A stretch of DNA of 64,000 nucleotides, taken from positions 953,723-1,017,722 of the forward strand of contig NZXX01000002.1 of the NCBI GenBank assembly GCA_002702065.1, written 5' to 3'. The stretch is from Anaerolineaceae bacterium (GTDB lineage: Bacteria > Chloroflexota > Anaerolineae > Aggregatilineales > Phototrophicaceae). The translations under genes were made by a program, and so were the position numbers. Positions 20,219-29,400 of this stretch are shown piece after piece (position 1 is the stretch's first letter; each line of letters opens with the position of its first letter). The notes under the pieces are model-generated. The model was not told where the DNA came from. It worked only from the letters and a program-made list of their open reading frames with translations, and made no database searches.

Positions 20219-21232
20219 TTGACTGCACTGGTCATGACTGTCACCGAAACCCTGCGCTATCGGGGTGCCATTGGGCAATGGAGCTGGGTGTTGCACCGTA
20301 TCACAGGACTGGGGGTTGTCCTGTTCTTGACGCTTCACGTCATTGATACGTCCTGGGCGGTGTTTTATCCCGAAAAATATGTTGAGGCCATCGCCACCTA
20401 TCAGTCGCCCTTGTTTACCCTGGGCGAGTTCGGATTGATTGCCTGTGTAATTTACCATGCGATCAACGGTTTACGGATCGCGCTGCTGGATAACCGGCCC
20501 CACCTGTGGCAATATCAGCAGCGTGCGGCTTACATCGTGCTGGCGATTACAGGCATTATCCTCATCCCCGTGTTTATTCTCATGTTCAGCCATGTGCTGG
20601 AGTTCTACAACAGCGGCGAACCATTCCTGCCGTTGGCGGATGTGCTGGCCGGGCAAGTGCCGTTTATTGGCGGTTTTGCGGCTGCGGCCATCGCGGCGCT
20701 GCTGTATTCCGTTATTCATGGTGTCATCGCCGGGGATACGGAGAGCAAAGCCGTTGGCAGACATTCCGGCAGTAGTGTCGAACGCTTCTGGTGGTCATTT
20801 ATGCGCATCAGCGGCCTGCTGATCGTACCGCTGGTGTTTGGCCATCTGGCCATGATGCATATCCTGCAAGGTGTTTTCGATATTACGGCGCAGGGGCACA
20901 CGGTCGTTGGTACCGGCGGCATTGTCAATCAATCCGGCACGGCGGTCGAATTTGTCGCCAATCGGTGGAACCTGCTGGTCGGCGGCGTCGCCATCTGGCG
21001 GATATATGATTTCCTGCTGCTGGCGCTGGTGGTGCTGCACGGGTTTAACGGCCTGCGTTATGTGCTGACCGACTATACCATGAGCAGCCCGCTGCTGCGG
21101 CGCGCAAGCGTGTATCTGTGTGTGATCGCCGGTGTTACGCTGCTGGCGCTGGGCACGGGTGCGCTGTTGGGGACGATTGATCAGACCGCTATCGAAATGG
21201 CACAGGAAGCCGCTGCCAGTTTGCACCCATAA
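20219..21232 (+). CDS. Fused succinate dehydrogenase membrane anchor (SdhC-SdhD)
   Basis: The 337-residue membrane protein contains two anchor-type units. The first (about 10-130) has the SdhC pattern LHRITG with His26, LTLH with His40 and YHAINGLR with His80. The second (about 185-325) repeats the plan with FMRISGLLIVP, FGHLAMMH and LHGFNGLRYVLTDY. The link includes an extra membrane helix. It anchors SdhAB, holds the haem and passes electrons to quinone. A TTG at 20219 is the better start: GAGGAGG (20203-20209) lies nine bases before it, whereas the first ATG (20234) is too far. It leads the sdh operon. Confidence 0.88.
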   Translation: MTALVMTVTETLRYRGAIGQWSWVLHRITGLGVVLFLTLHVIDTSWAVFYPEKYVEAIATYQSPLFTLGEFGLIACVIYHAINGLRIALLDNRPHLWQYQQRAAYIVLAITGIILIPVFILMFSHVLEFYNSGEPFLPLADVLAGQVPFIGGFAAAAIAALLYSVIHGVIAGDTESKAVGRHSGSSVERFWWSFMRISGLLIVPLVFGHLAMMHILQGVFDITAQGHTVVGTGGIVNQSGTAVEFVANRWNLLVGGVAIWRIYDFLLLALVVLHGFNGLRYVLTDYTMSSPLLRRASVYLCVIAGVTLLALGTGALLGTIDQTAIEMAQEAAASLHP

Positions 21233-21305
21233 AACAACAATGGGCCGGGACAGGGTTGTCGTGCCCCGGCCACATATCACTTTGAATTGAGGAGTAGTCG
21301 GTATT

Positions 21306-23129
21306 ATGCAAACCCATCAGTTTGACGCCATCATTGTCGGCGCGGGCGGCGCGGGCCTGATGGCAGCCTTGTATGCCAGCCAGGGCGGGGCAAATGTGGC
21401 TGTCGTCAGCAAATTGTATCCCACGCGCAGCCATACCGGGGCGGCTCTGGGCGGCATCGGTGCCGCGCTGGGCAACCTGGAAGAAGATAAACCATTATGG
21501 CACATGTACGATACGGTCAAGGGCGGCGATTATCTGGCCGACCAAGATGCCGTAAAAGTGCTGGCCGAAGAAGCGGTCGATTCGATTATTGAGCTGGAGC
21601 ACATGGGGCTGCCATTTGACCGTACCCCGGATGGTCGCATCAGCCAGCGCCGGTTTGGTGGTCACACCAGCAATTTTGGCGAAAAAGCCGTGCGGCGTGC
21701 CTGCCACTCGGCGGACCGCACCGGCCACATGATTCTGCAAACCCTGTATCAGCAGTGCATCAAGAATAATGTTCGTTTCTTCGACGAATACCAGGTCGTC
21801 GATGCCATTATGAATCAGGGAGCGATGGTTGGTGTCGTCGCTATTCAGCTTGGCACTGGCGAATTCCATGTTTTCCATAGCAAAGCCACCCTGTTTGCGA
21901 CCGGTGGTTGGGGGCGTGTGTGGCAGGTCACCAGCAACGCGCACAGCCTGACGGGTGACGGCACCGCTATTTTGTTCCGTCGCGGCGTGCCCATGGAAGA
22001 TATGGAATTTTATCAGTTCCATCCGACCGGCCTGTACGGGTTGGGTGTGCTGCTCACCGAGGGTATTCGCGGCGAGGGCGGTGTGCTGCTCAACCGGCAT
22101 GGCGAACGCTTTATGGAGCGTTATGCTCCAAATATTAAAGACCTCGCCAGCCGCGATGTCGTCAGCCGTTCCATTTACCTGGAAGTGCGCGAAGGCCGGG
22201 GAATCGGCAACAAGACCTACGTGCATCTCGACATCCGGCCCGAAACGGTCAACCGCTATCTGGCCGAAGCCGGCGAGACACGGCGCATTGATAACGCCTA
22301 TATTGCCAAGAACCTCGCGGAAACGCTGGAAGTCTGCCGCACATACCTGGGCGTCGACCCGCTTACCGAGCCAATGCCGGTGGCACCAACGGCCCATTAC
22401 GCGATGGGCGGTATCCCGACGAACGTCGATGCGGAAGTGATTATGGATGCGGGCGGCACCATCATGCCGGGCCTGTATGCTGCTGGCGAGTGTGCCTGTG
22501 TCAGTTGTCATGGGGCGAACCGGCTGGGTACAAACTCGCTGGTGGATCTGGTGGTGTTTGGCCGGCGTGGTGGCAAGAAGATTGCCGAGTTTGTCAAACA
22601 GGCCAATCTGATCCCGCTGCCGAATAACCCGGCTGAAGAAGTGCAGGCAGAGTTTAACCGTATCCGCACCAGCAAGGGCAGCAGCAAACCGGGTGCCTTG
22701 CGCAAGCAGATGCAGGACAGCATGATGGATCATATCGGCGTATTCCGCGAAGAATCCAGCATGATCGAAGGTCGGGATAAAGTGATCGAGCTGCGCAACA
22801 GCTATATGAACGACCTGACCATTGATGATTCCGGCAGTATCTTTAACACCGATCTGATGGAAGCGTGGGAACTCGGCTGTTTGCTGGACATTGCCCAGGT
22901 GACTGCCGAGAGCGCCGTCAATCGTAAAGAGAGCCGGGGCGCTCACAGCCGCGAAGACTTTAAGAATCGCGACGACGAAAACTGGCTGGTGCACACGCTG
23001 GCTTTTCCGGATGAGACAGACCCGTATCCGAAATCCGACCGTAAGGTGCGGCTGGATAATACCAAATCGGTGAACCGGTCGCTCGAAGCTGAGGACAAAC
23101 GCTTCGCGCCGAAAGAACGCGTCTATTAG
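21306..23129 (+). CDS. sdhA: Succinate dehydrogenase / fumarate reductase flavoprotein subunit
   Basis: This 607-residue subunit oxidises succinate to fumarate with covalently bound FAD. The Rossmann FAD motif [13 protein letters not shown] is at 10-22, and the flavin-attachment His lies in [13 protein letters not shown]. Catalytic segments include [34 protein letters not shown] and [18 protein letters not shown]. The C-terminal helical domain is complete. GGAG precedes the ATG at about ten bases. It sits 73 bp after the fused anchor gene and before sdhB. Confidence 0.97.
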   Translation: MQTHQFDAIIVGAGGAGLMAALYASQGGANVAVVSKLYPTRSHTGAALGGIGAALGNLEEDKPLWHMYDTVKGGDYLADQDAVKVLAEEAVDSIIELEHMGLPFDRTPDGRISQRRFGGHTSNFGEKAVRRACHSADRTGHMILQTLYQQCIKNNVRFFDEYQVVDAIMNQGAMVGVVAIQLGTGEFHVFHSKATLFATGGWGRVWQVTSNAHSLTGDGTAILFRRGVPMEDMEFYQFHPTGLYGLGVLLTEGIRGEGGVLLNRHGERFMERYAPNIKDLASRDVVSRSIYLEVREGRGIGNKTYVHLDIRPETVNRYLAEAGETRRIDNAYIAKNLAETLEVCRTYLGVDPLTEPMPVAPTAHYAMGGIPTNVDAEVIMDAGGTIMPGLYAAGECACVSCHGANRLGTNSLVDLVVFGRRGGKKIAEFVKQANLIPLPNNPAEEVQAEFNRIRTSKGSSKPGALRKQMQDSMMDHIGVFREESSMIEGRDKVIELRNSYMNDLTIDDSGSIFNTDLMEAWELGCLLDIAQVTAESAVNRKESRGAHSREDFKNRDDENWLVHTLAFPDETDPYPKSDRKVRLDNTKSVNRSLEAEDKRFAPKERVY

Positions 23130-23185
23130 GGCAATCGACAAACCAGAGCGAACAGCAGGCAGCTCATAGCTCATAGAGGAAAACT

Positions 23186-23935
23186 ATGGAAGTCACCTTC
23201 AAGATTCGACGATATAACCCTGAAAGCAGCGATGCCAAATCGTACTGGCAGGAGTTCACCCTTCAGGATGTAGAGCCGACCAACCGTGTGCTGGAAATGC
23301 TGCACCGTGTCAAATGGGAGCAGGACGGTACGCTGGCGTTCCGGCGTTCCTGTTCCAGTGGCATCTGTGGGTCCGATGCCATGCGCATTAACGGGCGCAA
23401 CGCGCTGGCTTGCAAGCTGCTGATCCGCGATGTGGGCGAGAAAATTCAGGTCGAGCCGATCCTCGGTCTGCCGGTCATCAAAGACCTGATCGTGGACATG
23501 GAACCCTTCTTTGACCATTACCGGTCGGTGATGCCGTATTTTGTCAACAACAACCCGCTGCCAGCAGATGGGCGTGAACGGTTGCAATCGCAGGAAGAAA
23601 AAGACCTGATCACCGACACGACCAACTGCATCCTGTGTGCGGCCTGTACGACATCCTGCCCCAGCTATTGGGCGAATGGCAAGTATGTCGGCCCGGCGGC
23701 CATTGTTCAGGCCCATCGTTTTATCTTCGATACGCGCGATGAAGCGGCGGCAGAACGGCTCGATGTGCTGGCGGAACCGAATGGTGTCTGGCGCTGCCGC
23801 ACGATTTACAACTGCACCCCGGCTTGTCCGCGAGGAATCTCTGTGACAAGAGCGATTGGTGAGGTAAAATTAGCAATACGCAACGGATCGCCGGAAGGCA
23901 TTATCGACCCGGCGAATATCCCGACGCACGAATAA
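23186..23935 (+). CDS. sdhB: Succinate dehydrogenase iron-sulfur subunit
   Basis: The 249-residue protein carries electrons from the flavin to the membrane anchor. The N-terminal [2Fe-2S] site is CSSGICGSDAMRING plus a later Cys; the C-terminal ferredoxin domain has CILCAACTTSCPSYW and CRTIYNCTPACPRGI for the [4Fe-4S] and [3Fe-4S] clusters. Length is normal for the family. A GAGGAAAA site precedes the ATG. It ends the operon and is followed by a strong hairpin. Confidence 0.97.
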   Translation: MEVTFKIRRYNPESSDAKSYWQEFTLQDVEPTNRVLEMLHRVKWEQDGTLAFRRSCSSGICGSDAMRINGRNALACKLLIRDVGEKIQVEPILGLPVIKDLIVDMEPFFDHYRSVMPYFVNNNPLPADGRERLQSQEEKDLITDTTNCILCAACTTSCPSYWANGKYVGPAAIVQAHRFIFDTRDEAAAERLDVLAEPNGVWRCRTIYNCTPACPRGISVTRAIGEVKLAIRNGSPEGIIDPANIPTHE

Positions 23936-23968
23936 TATTCTCAGGCTGATTCAGGTTTCAGGTATGGA

Positions 23969-23993
23969 AAGGCGGTCACACAGACCGCTTTTT
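23969..23993 (+). terminator. Intrinsic terminator of the sdh operon
   Basis: GCGGTC (23972-23977) pairs with GACCGC (23983-23988) around a five-base loop, extended by flanking A/T pairs and followed by a run of T residues (23989-23993). Confidence 0.85.
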
Positions 23994-23999
23994 CATTGG

Positions 24000-24028
24000 T
24001 TGACAATTAGAACATATGATCGTATGAT
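24000..24028 (+). promoter_or_regulatory. Promoter with overlapping near-palindrome for the VOC/ClbS-like pair
   Basis: TTGACA (24000-24005) and TATGAT (24023-24028) are exactly 17 bp apart, a near-consensus promoter. CATATGATCGTATG (24013-24026) is palindromic except for one pair and covers the -10 box, so it may be an operator. Confidence 0.65.
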
Positions 24029-24079
24029 GAGCCTGTTGATCCCCTCTTATCCTGTCGGTTCAATAGAGACAGTGCAGCA

Positions 24080-24442
24080 ATGACCATTCAGGTTGTCTGG
24101 GTCGAACTTCCGGTAAAAGACATCGAACGTGCGGTAAAATTCTATCAGGATGCGCTGGGCGTCGAGGCCGAAATTGTCGACGATGGCGTGCGCAAAACCG
24201 CCACGCTGGCCCATGAGAGCGGGGTGGGTATCTCGCTCAACCAGACGACCAATTTTGAAGGCAGCGACAAAGGTGCCTTTGTTTACGTGTATGCCGGCGA
24301 AGACATCGACGCCGTGCTGCCCAGGATCGAACCTGCGGGGGGCAAGGTGCTGACACAAAAGACCTCAATGGGGGCAGCCGGCTATTACGCGACGATCCAT
24401 GACACGGAAGGGAACGTGCTGGCCCTTTATTCAGCCGAGTAA
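24080..24442 (+). CDS. VOC-superfamily (glyoxalase/bleomycin-resistance-like) protein
   Basis: The 120-residue protein has the paired beta-alpha-beta-beta-beta units of the vicinal oxygen chelate fold: ELPVKDIERAVKFYQDALGV at the start and GYYATIHDTEGNVLALYS at the end. Metal-binding candidates are the conserved Glu near the N-terminus and the Asp/Glu of the final strand. Small VOC proteins bind toxins or act as lyases or dioxygenases; substrate is unknown. The next gene starts 19 bp downstream, suggesting a two-gene unit. Confidence 0.88.
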   Translation: MTIQVVWVELPVKDIERAVKFYQDALGVEAEIVDDGVRKTATLAHESGVGISLNQTTNFEGSDKGAFVYVYAGEDIDAVLPRIEPAGGKVLTQKTSMGAAGYYATIHDTEGNVLALYSAE

Positions 24443-24461
24443 TACCGGGAGGATGATGGGG

Positions 24462-24962
24462 ATGGATGACCCGATGAGCAAGGCCCGCCTGCTGGACCTG
24501 CTGCGCACGCGACGTGCCGAATTTGACGCGGTAGTTGCTGATGTGCCTGAAGACCGCCTGACTGAATCCGGCGCGACCGGGCACTGGTCGGTTAAGGATG
24601 TGATCGCGCACCTGTCTTATCATGAGGGCTGGTATGCCGACCGGCTGCACGAGCAGCTGCGCGGTGAAGCCTATACGCCAACCGAACTGGACTGGATGCC
24701 ATTCGACGAGCGCAACAACATCATCTATCGCCAGAACAAGGATCGTTCGCTGACGGAGGTACAGGCCGAATCAAAAGCCGTGTTTGACCGTCTGATCGCG
24801 GGGGTCGAAGCGCATCCGGAGGCATTTCTGCTGGAACCGCAGCCGGTGCCGGGCGCGCCGGAACCGATCGTGATCTGGCAGATGCTGCGCGGCGACGTAT
24901 ACGATCATTATCCCCAGCATATTACGCCGATCCGTGACTGGCTGGCCGCGCCACAAAGCTGA
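24462..24962 (+). CDS. ClbS/DfsB (DinB-like) four-helix protein
   Basis: The 166-residue protein fits the ClbS/DfsB family: LLRTRRAEFDAVVADVPEDR helix, TGHWSVKDVIAHLSYHEGWY with the usual His, and a C-terminal YDHYPQHITPIRDWL. Relatives in the DinB superfamily are thiol-dependent or DNA-protective enzymes; ClbS opens a genotoxin warhead. Of four closely spaced ATG codons I chose 24462, because GGGAGG (24447-24452) is nine bases upstream. Pairing with a VOC protein hints at toxic small-molecule handling, which is inference. Confidence 0.85.
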   Translation: MDDPMSKARLLDLLRTRRAEFDAVVADVPEDRLTESGATGHWSVKDVIAHLSYHEGWYADRLHEQLRGEAYTPTELDWMPFDERNNIIYRQNKDRSLTEVQAESKAVFDRLIAGVEAHPEAFLLEPQPVPGAPEPIVIWQMLRGDVYDHYPQHITPIRDWLAAPQS

Positions 24963-24989
24963 CCATAATCCATCAATCATGCAAAACCA

Positions 24990-25014
24990 CAGCGCTCGAC
25001 CTGGGCGCTGTTTT
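24990..25014 (+). terminator. Terminator after the ClbS-like gene
   Basis: CAGCGC (24990-24995) pairs with GCGCTG (25005-25010) around a nine-base loop and is followed by TTTT. Confidence 0.65.
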
Positions 25015-25083
25015 GATTCAGTTGCCGTACCCTCCGGCTTTCGTTAGGATTGACCCGTAACCTGTATTCTGTTCCGCACACGA

Positions 25084-25809
25084 ATGACGTCCTGCCCCAT
25101 GAATACTTCGAACAGCTCCATGACAAGCGGTGTCCAGCGCCGCATCTTTGGCGGAATCCTCGGCGGCTATCTGGCGGTGATGTTTCGGCTGATGCCATTT
25201 CTGGCGCGGCTGGGGCCATTTGGGATACTGCTCGCCTTTTTGTTTATGATCGCGTCGCTAGGGCTGTTTGTGCTGGGACTGCTGGCGTTGATGTTCCTCC
25301 TGCGCCAGTTTGAAGTAACCCCGGCGGGGCAGTTTGTGTCGCTGGTGCTTACGATTGGCGGCGGCCTGTTTGCCGTTTATCTGTGGGTGGGGCGGCAGTC
25401 ACGTTCTGTGGGGGGTATCCTGCGGCTGATCGTGCTGGCTGTCGGGCTGGCGGCACTGGCCTGGGCCATCTGGCAGTCGGGATTCTTTCACGAAGCCCGG
25501 TTGAATTACATGCAGGCGCGGTTCGAGCAGGACCCGGTGTATTACGTCGGGCGCATTTACCTGCTGATCTCCAGCCTTGTGTTGGGCGTGGTGGGGGCGG
25601 CCCTCGGCGTCCAGCGCTTCGTGCGCAACGCCTATCGTTCTCCGCTCAGTTTTGTGCTGGCGATTGTCCGCCTGTCGCTGATGGCGCTGGTGGTCGTTGC
25701 GATTGTGGCGCTGCTGCTTTCCAGCGGCTATTTCGATAATTTCCGTTCCCGGCTGGACGAAGCGCTCAACCCGGCCTGGCTCACGGAACAATACGGATCT
25801 TCTCGCTAG
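25084..25809 (+). CDS. Membrane protein of unknown function
   Basis: The 241-residue product has five or six hydrophobic segments and short charged loops (for example FHEARLNYMQARFEQDPVYY). I recognise no family and see no enzymatic motif. The start is uncertain: ATG codons at 25084, 25099 and 25120 all lack a clear ribosome site, and the last two would place the start closer to the first helix. It stands alone between two hairpin-flanked units. Confidence 0.7.
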   Translation: MTSCPMNTSNSSMTSGVQRRIFGGILGGYLAVMFRLMPFLARLGPFGILLAFLFMIASLGLFVLGLLALMFLLRQFEVTPAGQFVSLVLTIGGGLFAVYLWVGRQSRSVGGILRLIVLAVGLAALAWAIWQSGFFHEARLNYMQARFEQDPVYYVGRIYLLISSLVLGVVGAALGVQRFVRNAYRSPLSFVLAIVRLSLMALVVVAIVALLLSSGYFDNFRSRLDEALNPAWLTEQYGSSR

Positions 25810-25912
25810 CAGCTTTAGGCCCTTTGTGACCCTTTAAAGCATCTAGGATGATGATAATATAAATTTCGTTTTTCAGGCTGCTGCCAGCAACAAGATAACA
25901 AAGGAGAAACCA

Positions 25913-26347
25913 ATGGCGCAAGGTTATTTTGAAGTGACTCAGGAAGCAGGGGCGGCGCTGTTTCGTCGCCAGATTCAGGGGCCTATCGTGATGCTGAATC
26001 TGCTGCGTTTCCGCGATATTGCCGATTATTCTGCCAGCCCGGAACTGGCCCCACCAGAACCGATTTCGGGGCGGGCGGCGTACCAGCACTACATCGATCA
26101 GACGCTGCCATTCCTGACGGCAACAGGCGGGGAAATTATGTTTCTGGGCGATGGCGGGCAATACCTGATCGGCCCACAGGATGAACGATGGGACCTGGTG
26201 ATGTTGATCCGCCAGAACTCGCTGCAAGACTTCATGTCTTTTTCCTCGAATGAGGCCTATCAGGTGGTGTTGGGTCACCGAACCGCCGCACTGGAAGATT
26301 CACGGCTGCTGCCGCTGGTGGAATTTCCGGGCCATAACATCCTTTAG
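25913..26347 (+). CDS. DUF1330-like dimeric alpha/beta barrel protein
   Basis: The 144-residue protein has the ferredoxin-like pattern of DUF1330 and EthD-type proteins: GPIVMLNLLRFRDIADY, GRAAYQHYIDQTLPFL, DLVMLIRQNSLQDFMSFS and YQVVLGHRTAALEDSRLLPL. The function of the family is unknown. AAGGAG seven bases before the ATG is a good ribosome site. The upstream promoter region is AT-rich, and a hairpin follows the stop. Confidence 0.85.
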   Translation: MAQGYFEVTQEAGAALFRRQIQGPIVMLNLLRFRDIADYSASPELAPPEPISGRAAYQHYIDQTLPFLTATGGEIMFLGDGGQYLIGPQDERWDLVMLIRQNSLQDFMSFSSNEAYQVVLGHRTAALEDSRLLPLVEFPGHNIL

Positions 26348-26356
26348 GGCAGAATC

Positions 26357-26381
26357 AAAAAGGGCGCTATGAACGCCCTTT
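26357..26381. terminator. Bidirectional terminator between the DUF1330-like gene and ftsK
   Basis: AAAGGGCG (26359-26366) pairs with CGCCCTTT (26374-26381) around a seven-base loop. T-rich bases follow on the plus strand and an A run on the other side gives a U tail on the minus strand, so it can end both converging transcripts. Confidence 0.75.
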
Positions 26382-26403
26382 GTTGTTTGACGAAACGTGC
26401 CCG

Positions 26404-29400
26404 CTACGCCTGGGGTGGCAGCACCTCACGGGGTTTGCTGCCTTCCTGGGCCGGGCCGACAATGCCTTCGGCTTCCATCATGTCGATGAGGCGGGCCGCG
26501 CGCGTATAGCCGATGCGCAGGCGGCGCTGGAGCAGCGATACAGAGGCTTTGTTCAGCCGCCGCACCATCTCCACCGCCTGATCATACAATTCGTCGCGGT
26601 CGTCCTTCACCCGGTCGTGCAGCTCAACACCATCGTCGTCGTCATCCACATCCCAGAAGGCCGCCTGTGCGGCAAACCGGTTCTCCGCTGGGGACTGAAC
26701 TGCGCGGGCTTCTTCCGGCGCATCATCCACCGACAGTGACTTGATGATATGCGGCTCGGGCTGCTCGGCGTTCTGGCGCTTCCAGTAACGCGTGATATTG
26801 GCGATTTCGTCGTCGGACAAGAACACACCTTGCAGACGCAGCGGTGCGGGTGCATTGCCGCTTAGGTAGAGCATGTCACCCTTACCGAGCAGACGTTCCG
26901 CGCCCGGCTGGTCGAGGATGACGCGGCTGTCGACACCACCGGCCACCGCAAAGGCCACACGAGCCGGGAAGTTCGCTTTAATCAGACCGGTGACGACATC
27001 AACGGATGGCCGCTGCGTGGCGATCACCAGATGGATGCCGGTCGCACGGGCCAGCGCCGCGATACGGGTGATGACGCGCTCGGTTTCATCCGGGGCCATC
27101 ATCATCAGGTCCGCCAACTCGTCAATGATTACGACGATGTACGGCATGGGTTCGCGTTCGGATGGCAGATGCTTGTTGAAGTCTTCGATATTACGCGCGC
27201 CGGCAGTACTGAACTGCTTGTAGCGCTCATCCATTTCGCGGGTGACCCATTTCAGCACGCCAACGGTGCGTTCCAGGTCAACAACCACCGGCGCGACCAG
27301 ATGCGGAATGCCGTTGTAGCCGGTCAATTCCACGCGCTTGGGGTCGACCATGATGAACTTGACTTTATCCGGCGGGTTGTTGATCAGGATGCTGCATATG
27401 ATCGCGTTGACCAGCACCGATTTACCGGAACCGGTTGTACCGGCGACGAGCAGATGGGGCATCGCGCTCAGGTCCGCCGAAATAGGCGTGCCATCGACAC
27501 TCTGGCCCAACGCCAGCGCCAGCGGTGATTTCGACTTGATCTTGCGGAACTGGTCGGATTCCATCACATCGCGCAGGCTGACGAGCGAGGCTTCTTCGTT
27601 TGGCACTTCGATGCCGACGTAGCCCTTGCCCGGTACCGGCGCTTCAATACGGATGGATTTCGCGCCCAGAGCAAGCTGCAAGTCCTTGTCCAGCTGGGCA
27701 ATCGCACCCACCTTGACACGGCTTTTCTTGCCAGACCGGCTCGTCAGGTAGTCCGGCTCGACACCAAACTGCGTAATCACCGGTCCGGTATTCACCTCAA
27801 CTACACGGCCCGGCGCGCCGAAGCTTTGCAGCGTTTCCTCGATCGTACGCGCGGCTTTGAGCAGCACTTCGCGGTCGAAATCGGTTTCGGAACCGCTGCT
27901 GAGCAGGGTGCGATGATCCGGCAGTTTCCAGTCACGGCGTTTACGCGGTGGTGCAGCCGGGGCTGCTGGTGGCCCGGACGGTCGCCCAAAAGCGGGTGAC
28001 GCCCCCTGGCCCTGCGGTTGCCCGGCAGAAGGTCTGCTGGCACCGTTGTTTCCGTTCTGATCTTCGTCGAGTGTGCCGAAAACAATCGGCTGGCGCGGCT
28101 GTTGCTGCTGCGCTGGTGGTGCCGCTGCCGAGGCTGCCGGTTGCTGTGGCCGCTGCGGCTGGCCGCCGTTATTGGGTGCGGCGGTCGGTTGTGACGTGCC
28201 CGTTGGCTGCGCGCCCTGCCCGCTGCGAATAGCGTTCAGGCGTTCGCGGCGTTCATCGACGGACAGGTTTTGTGTCTGCGGCGAAGGTGTGCCCTGTGCG
28301 GATGGCCGTGCCCACGCACTCTCGCCCGGTCGCTGCGGCGTAGGGCTGCTATCGCGGGCTGCCGAGATATTCAGCTGTTCGTCGTCATCCTCATCGTCCT
28401 CGTCATCATCCAGAACAGGCTGTGACGGACGCGGTTGGGATGCTGGCGTGGTGGGGCGACCAAATGGCGATGTCGTGGCGGGTCCGCTGGAACGCAGCAG
28501 ATCGCCGACGCGTGCCGGTTGGTCTTCCGGTTTGGTTTCGGCAGGTGCAGACTGGACAGAGGCTGCCGGTGCCGTGGGCTGCTGCGGCGCTGGCCGGGTC
28601 GAGTCGGCTGCATTAAACGGCGTGACAGCCGGTTTGGGCGGCTGCTGTGGCTGCGCCTGTGCGGATGCAGGTTGTTCGGCAGTTGGCGCTGCTGCCTGCG
28701 GTGCCGCTGGTGTGGGTTCGGCAGACGGCTTGTCGCCCCGGTTAAACAGACCGCTGAACATACCGCCGGATTTCTGTTCGCCGTTTGACCCGGCTTCGAC
28801 ACTTTCCGACGAACTGCCCAGCAGCGGCACCGCGCTGAACAACCGTGCCGCAATAGACGGCTGGGCTGATTGCCCATTGCCGCCCTGTGGCTGGCCGCTG
28901 GCATCCACTGCTTCGTTGCCATCGTAGAACGCGGTCACGGTGCGGCCACCCATCGTGATCGGGATGGGGCGGGCTTCTGCGGCTTCACCGGTTGGCAAAG
29001 CGGGTGACTGACCAGCGGGCAGTTCCGCCGCTGCCGGTTTGCTGATACTCACACGCGATTCAGCTGCTGCGGCCAGTTCTGCCGCACGCAAACGGGCACG
29101 CGCCTCGCGGGTCTGGCTGCGACGACGCTGCGCATCGGCAAAACTGCGCCAGATGCTGATCACGAATATGGCCAGTTCTGCCGCGCTGATCCGCAGCAGC
29201 AGCATAAAGCCAATGATGTACATGCCGATCATGAACACGATCATGCCGGCTTCGGTCCAGCTGGTGACCAGCCAGTAGTAAATCTCGGAACCGAGCCAGC
29301 CACCTCCTTTGCCGAGCATGTAGGAAAGCTCAAGCTGAAGGCGCAGCTCTTCCGGGTTTGTCAGGTTGATGCCCGCATAGGCGGGGTTAAACGACTCCAA

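Noticed and set aside
21495..23174. 559-codon minus-strand frame opposite sdhA
   Set aside because: sdhA is unmistakable on the plus strand; the reverse frame has no recognisable motif and is a codon-bias artefact.
28381..28420. Run of TCC/TCG-type triplets inside the ftsK region, seen as a possible microsatellite
   Set aside because: It encodes the acidic Asp/Glu stretch of the FtsK linker and is explained by coding.
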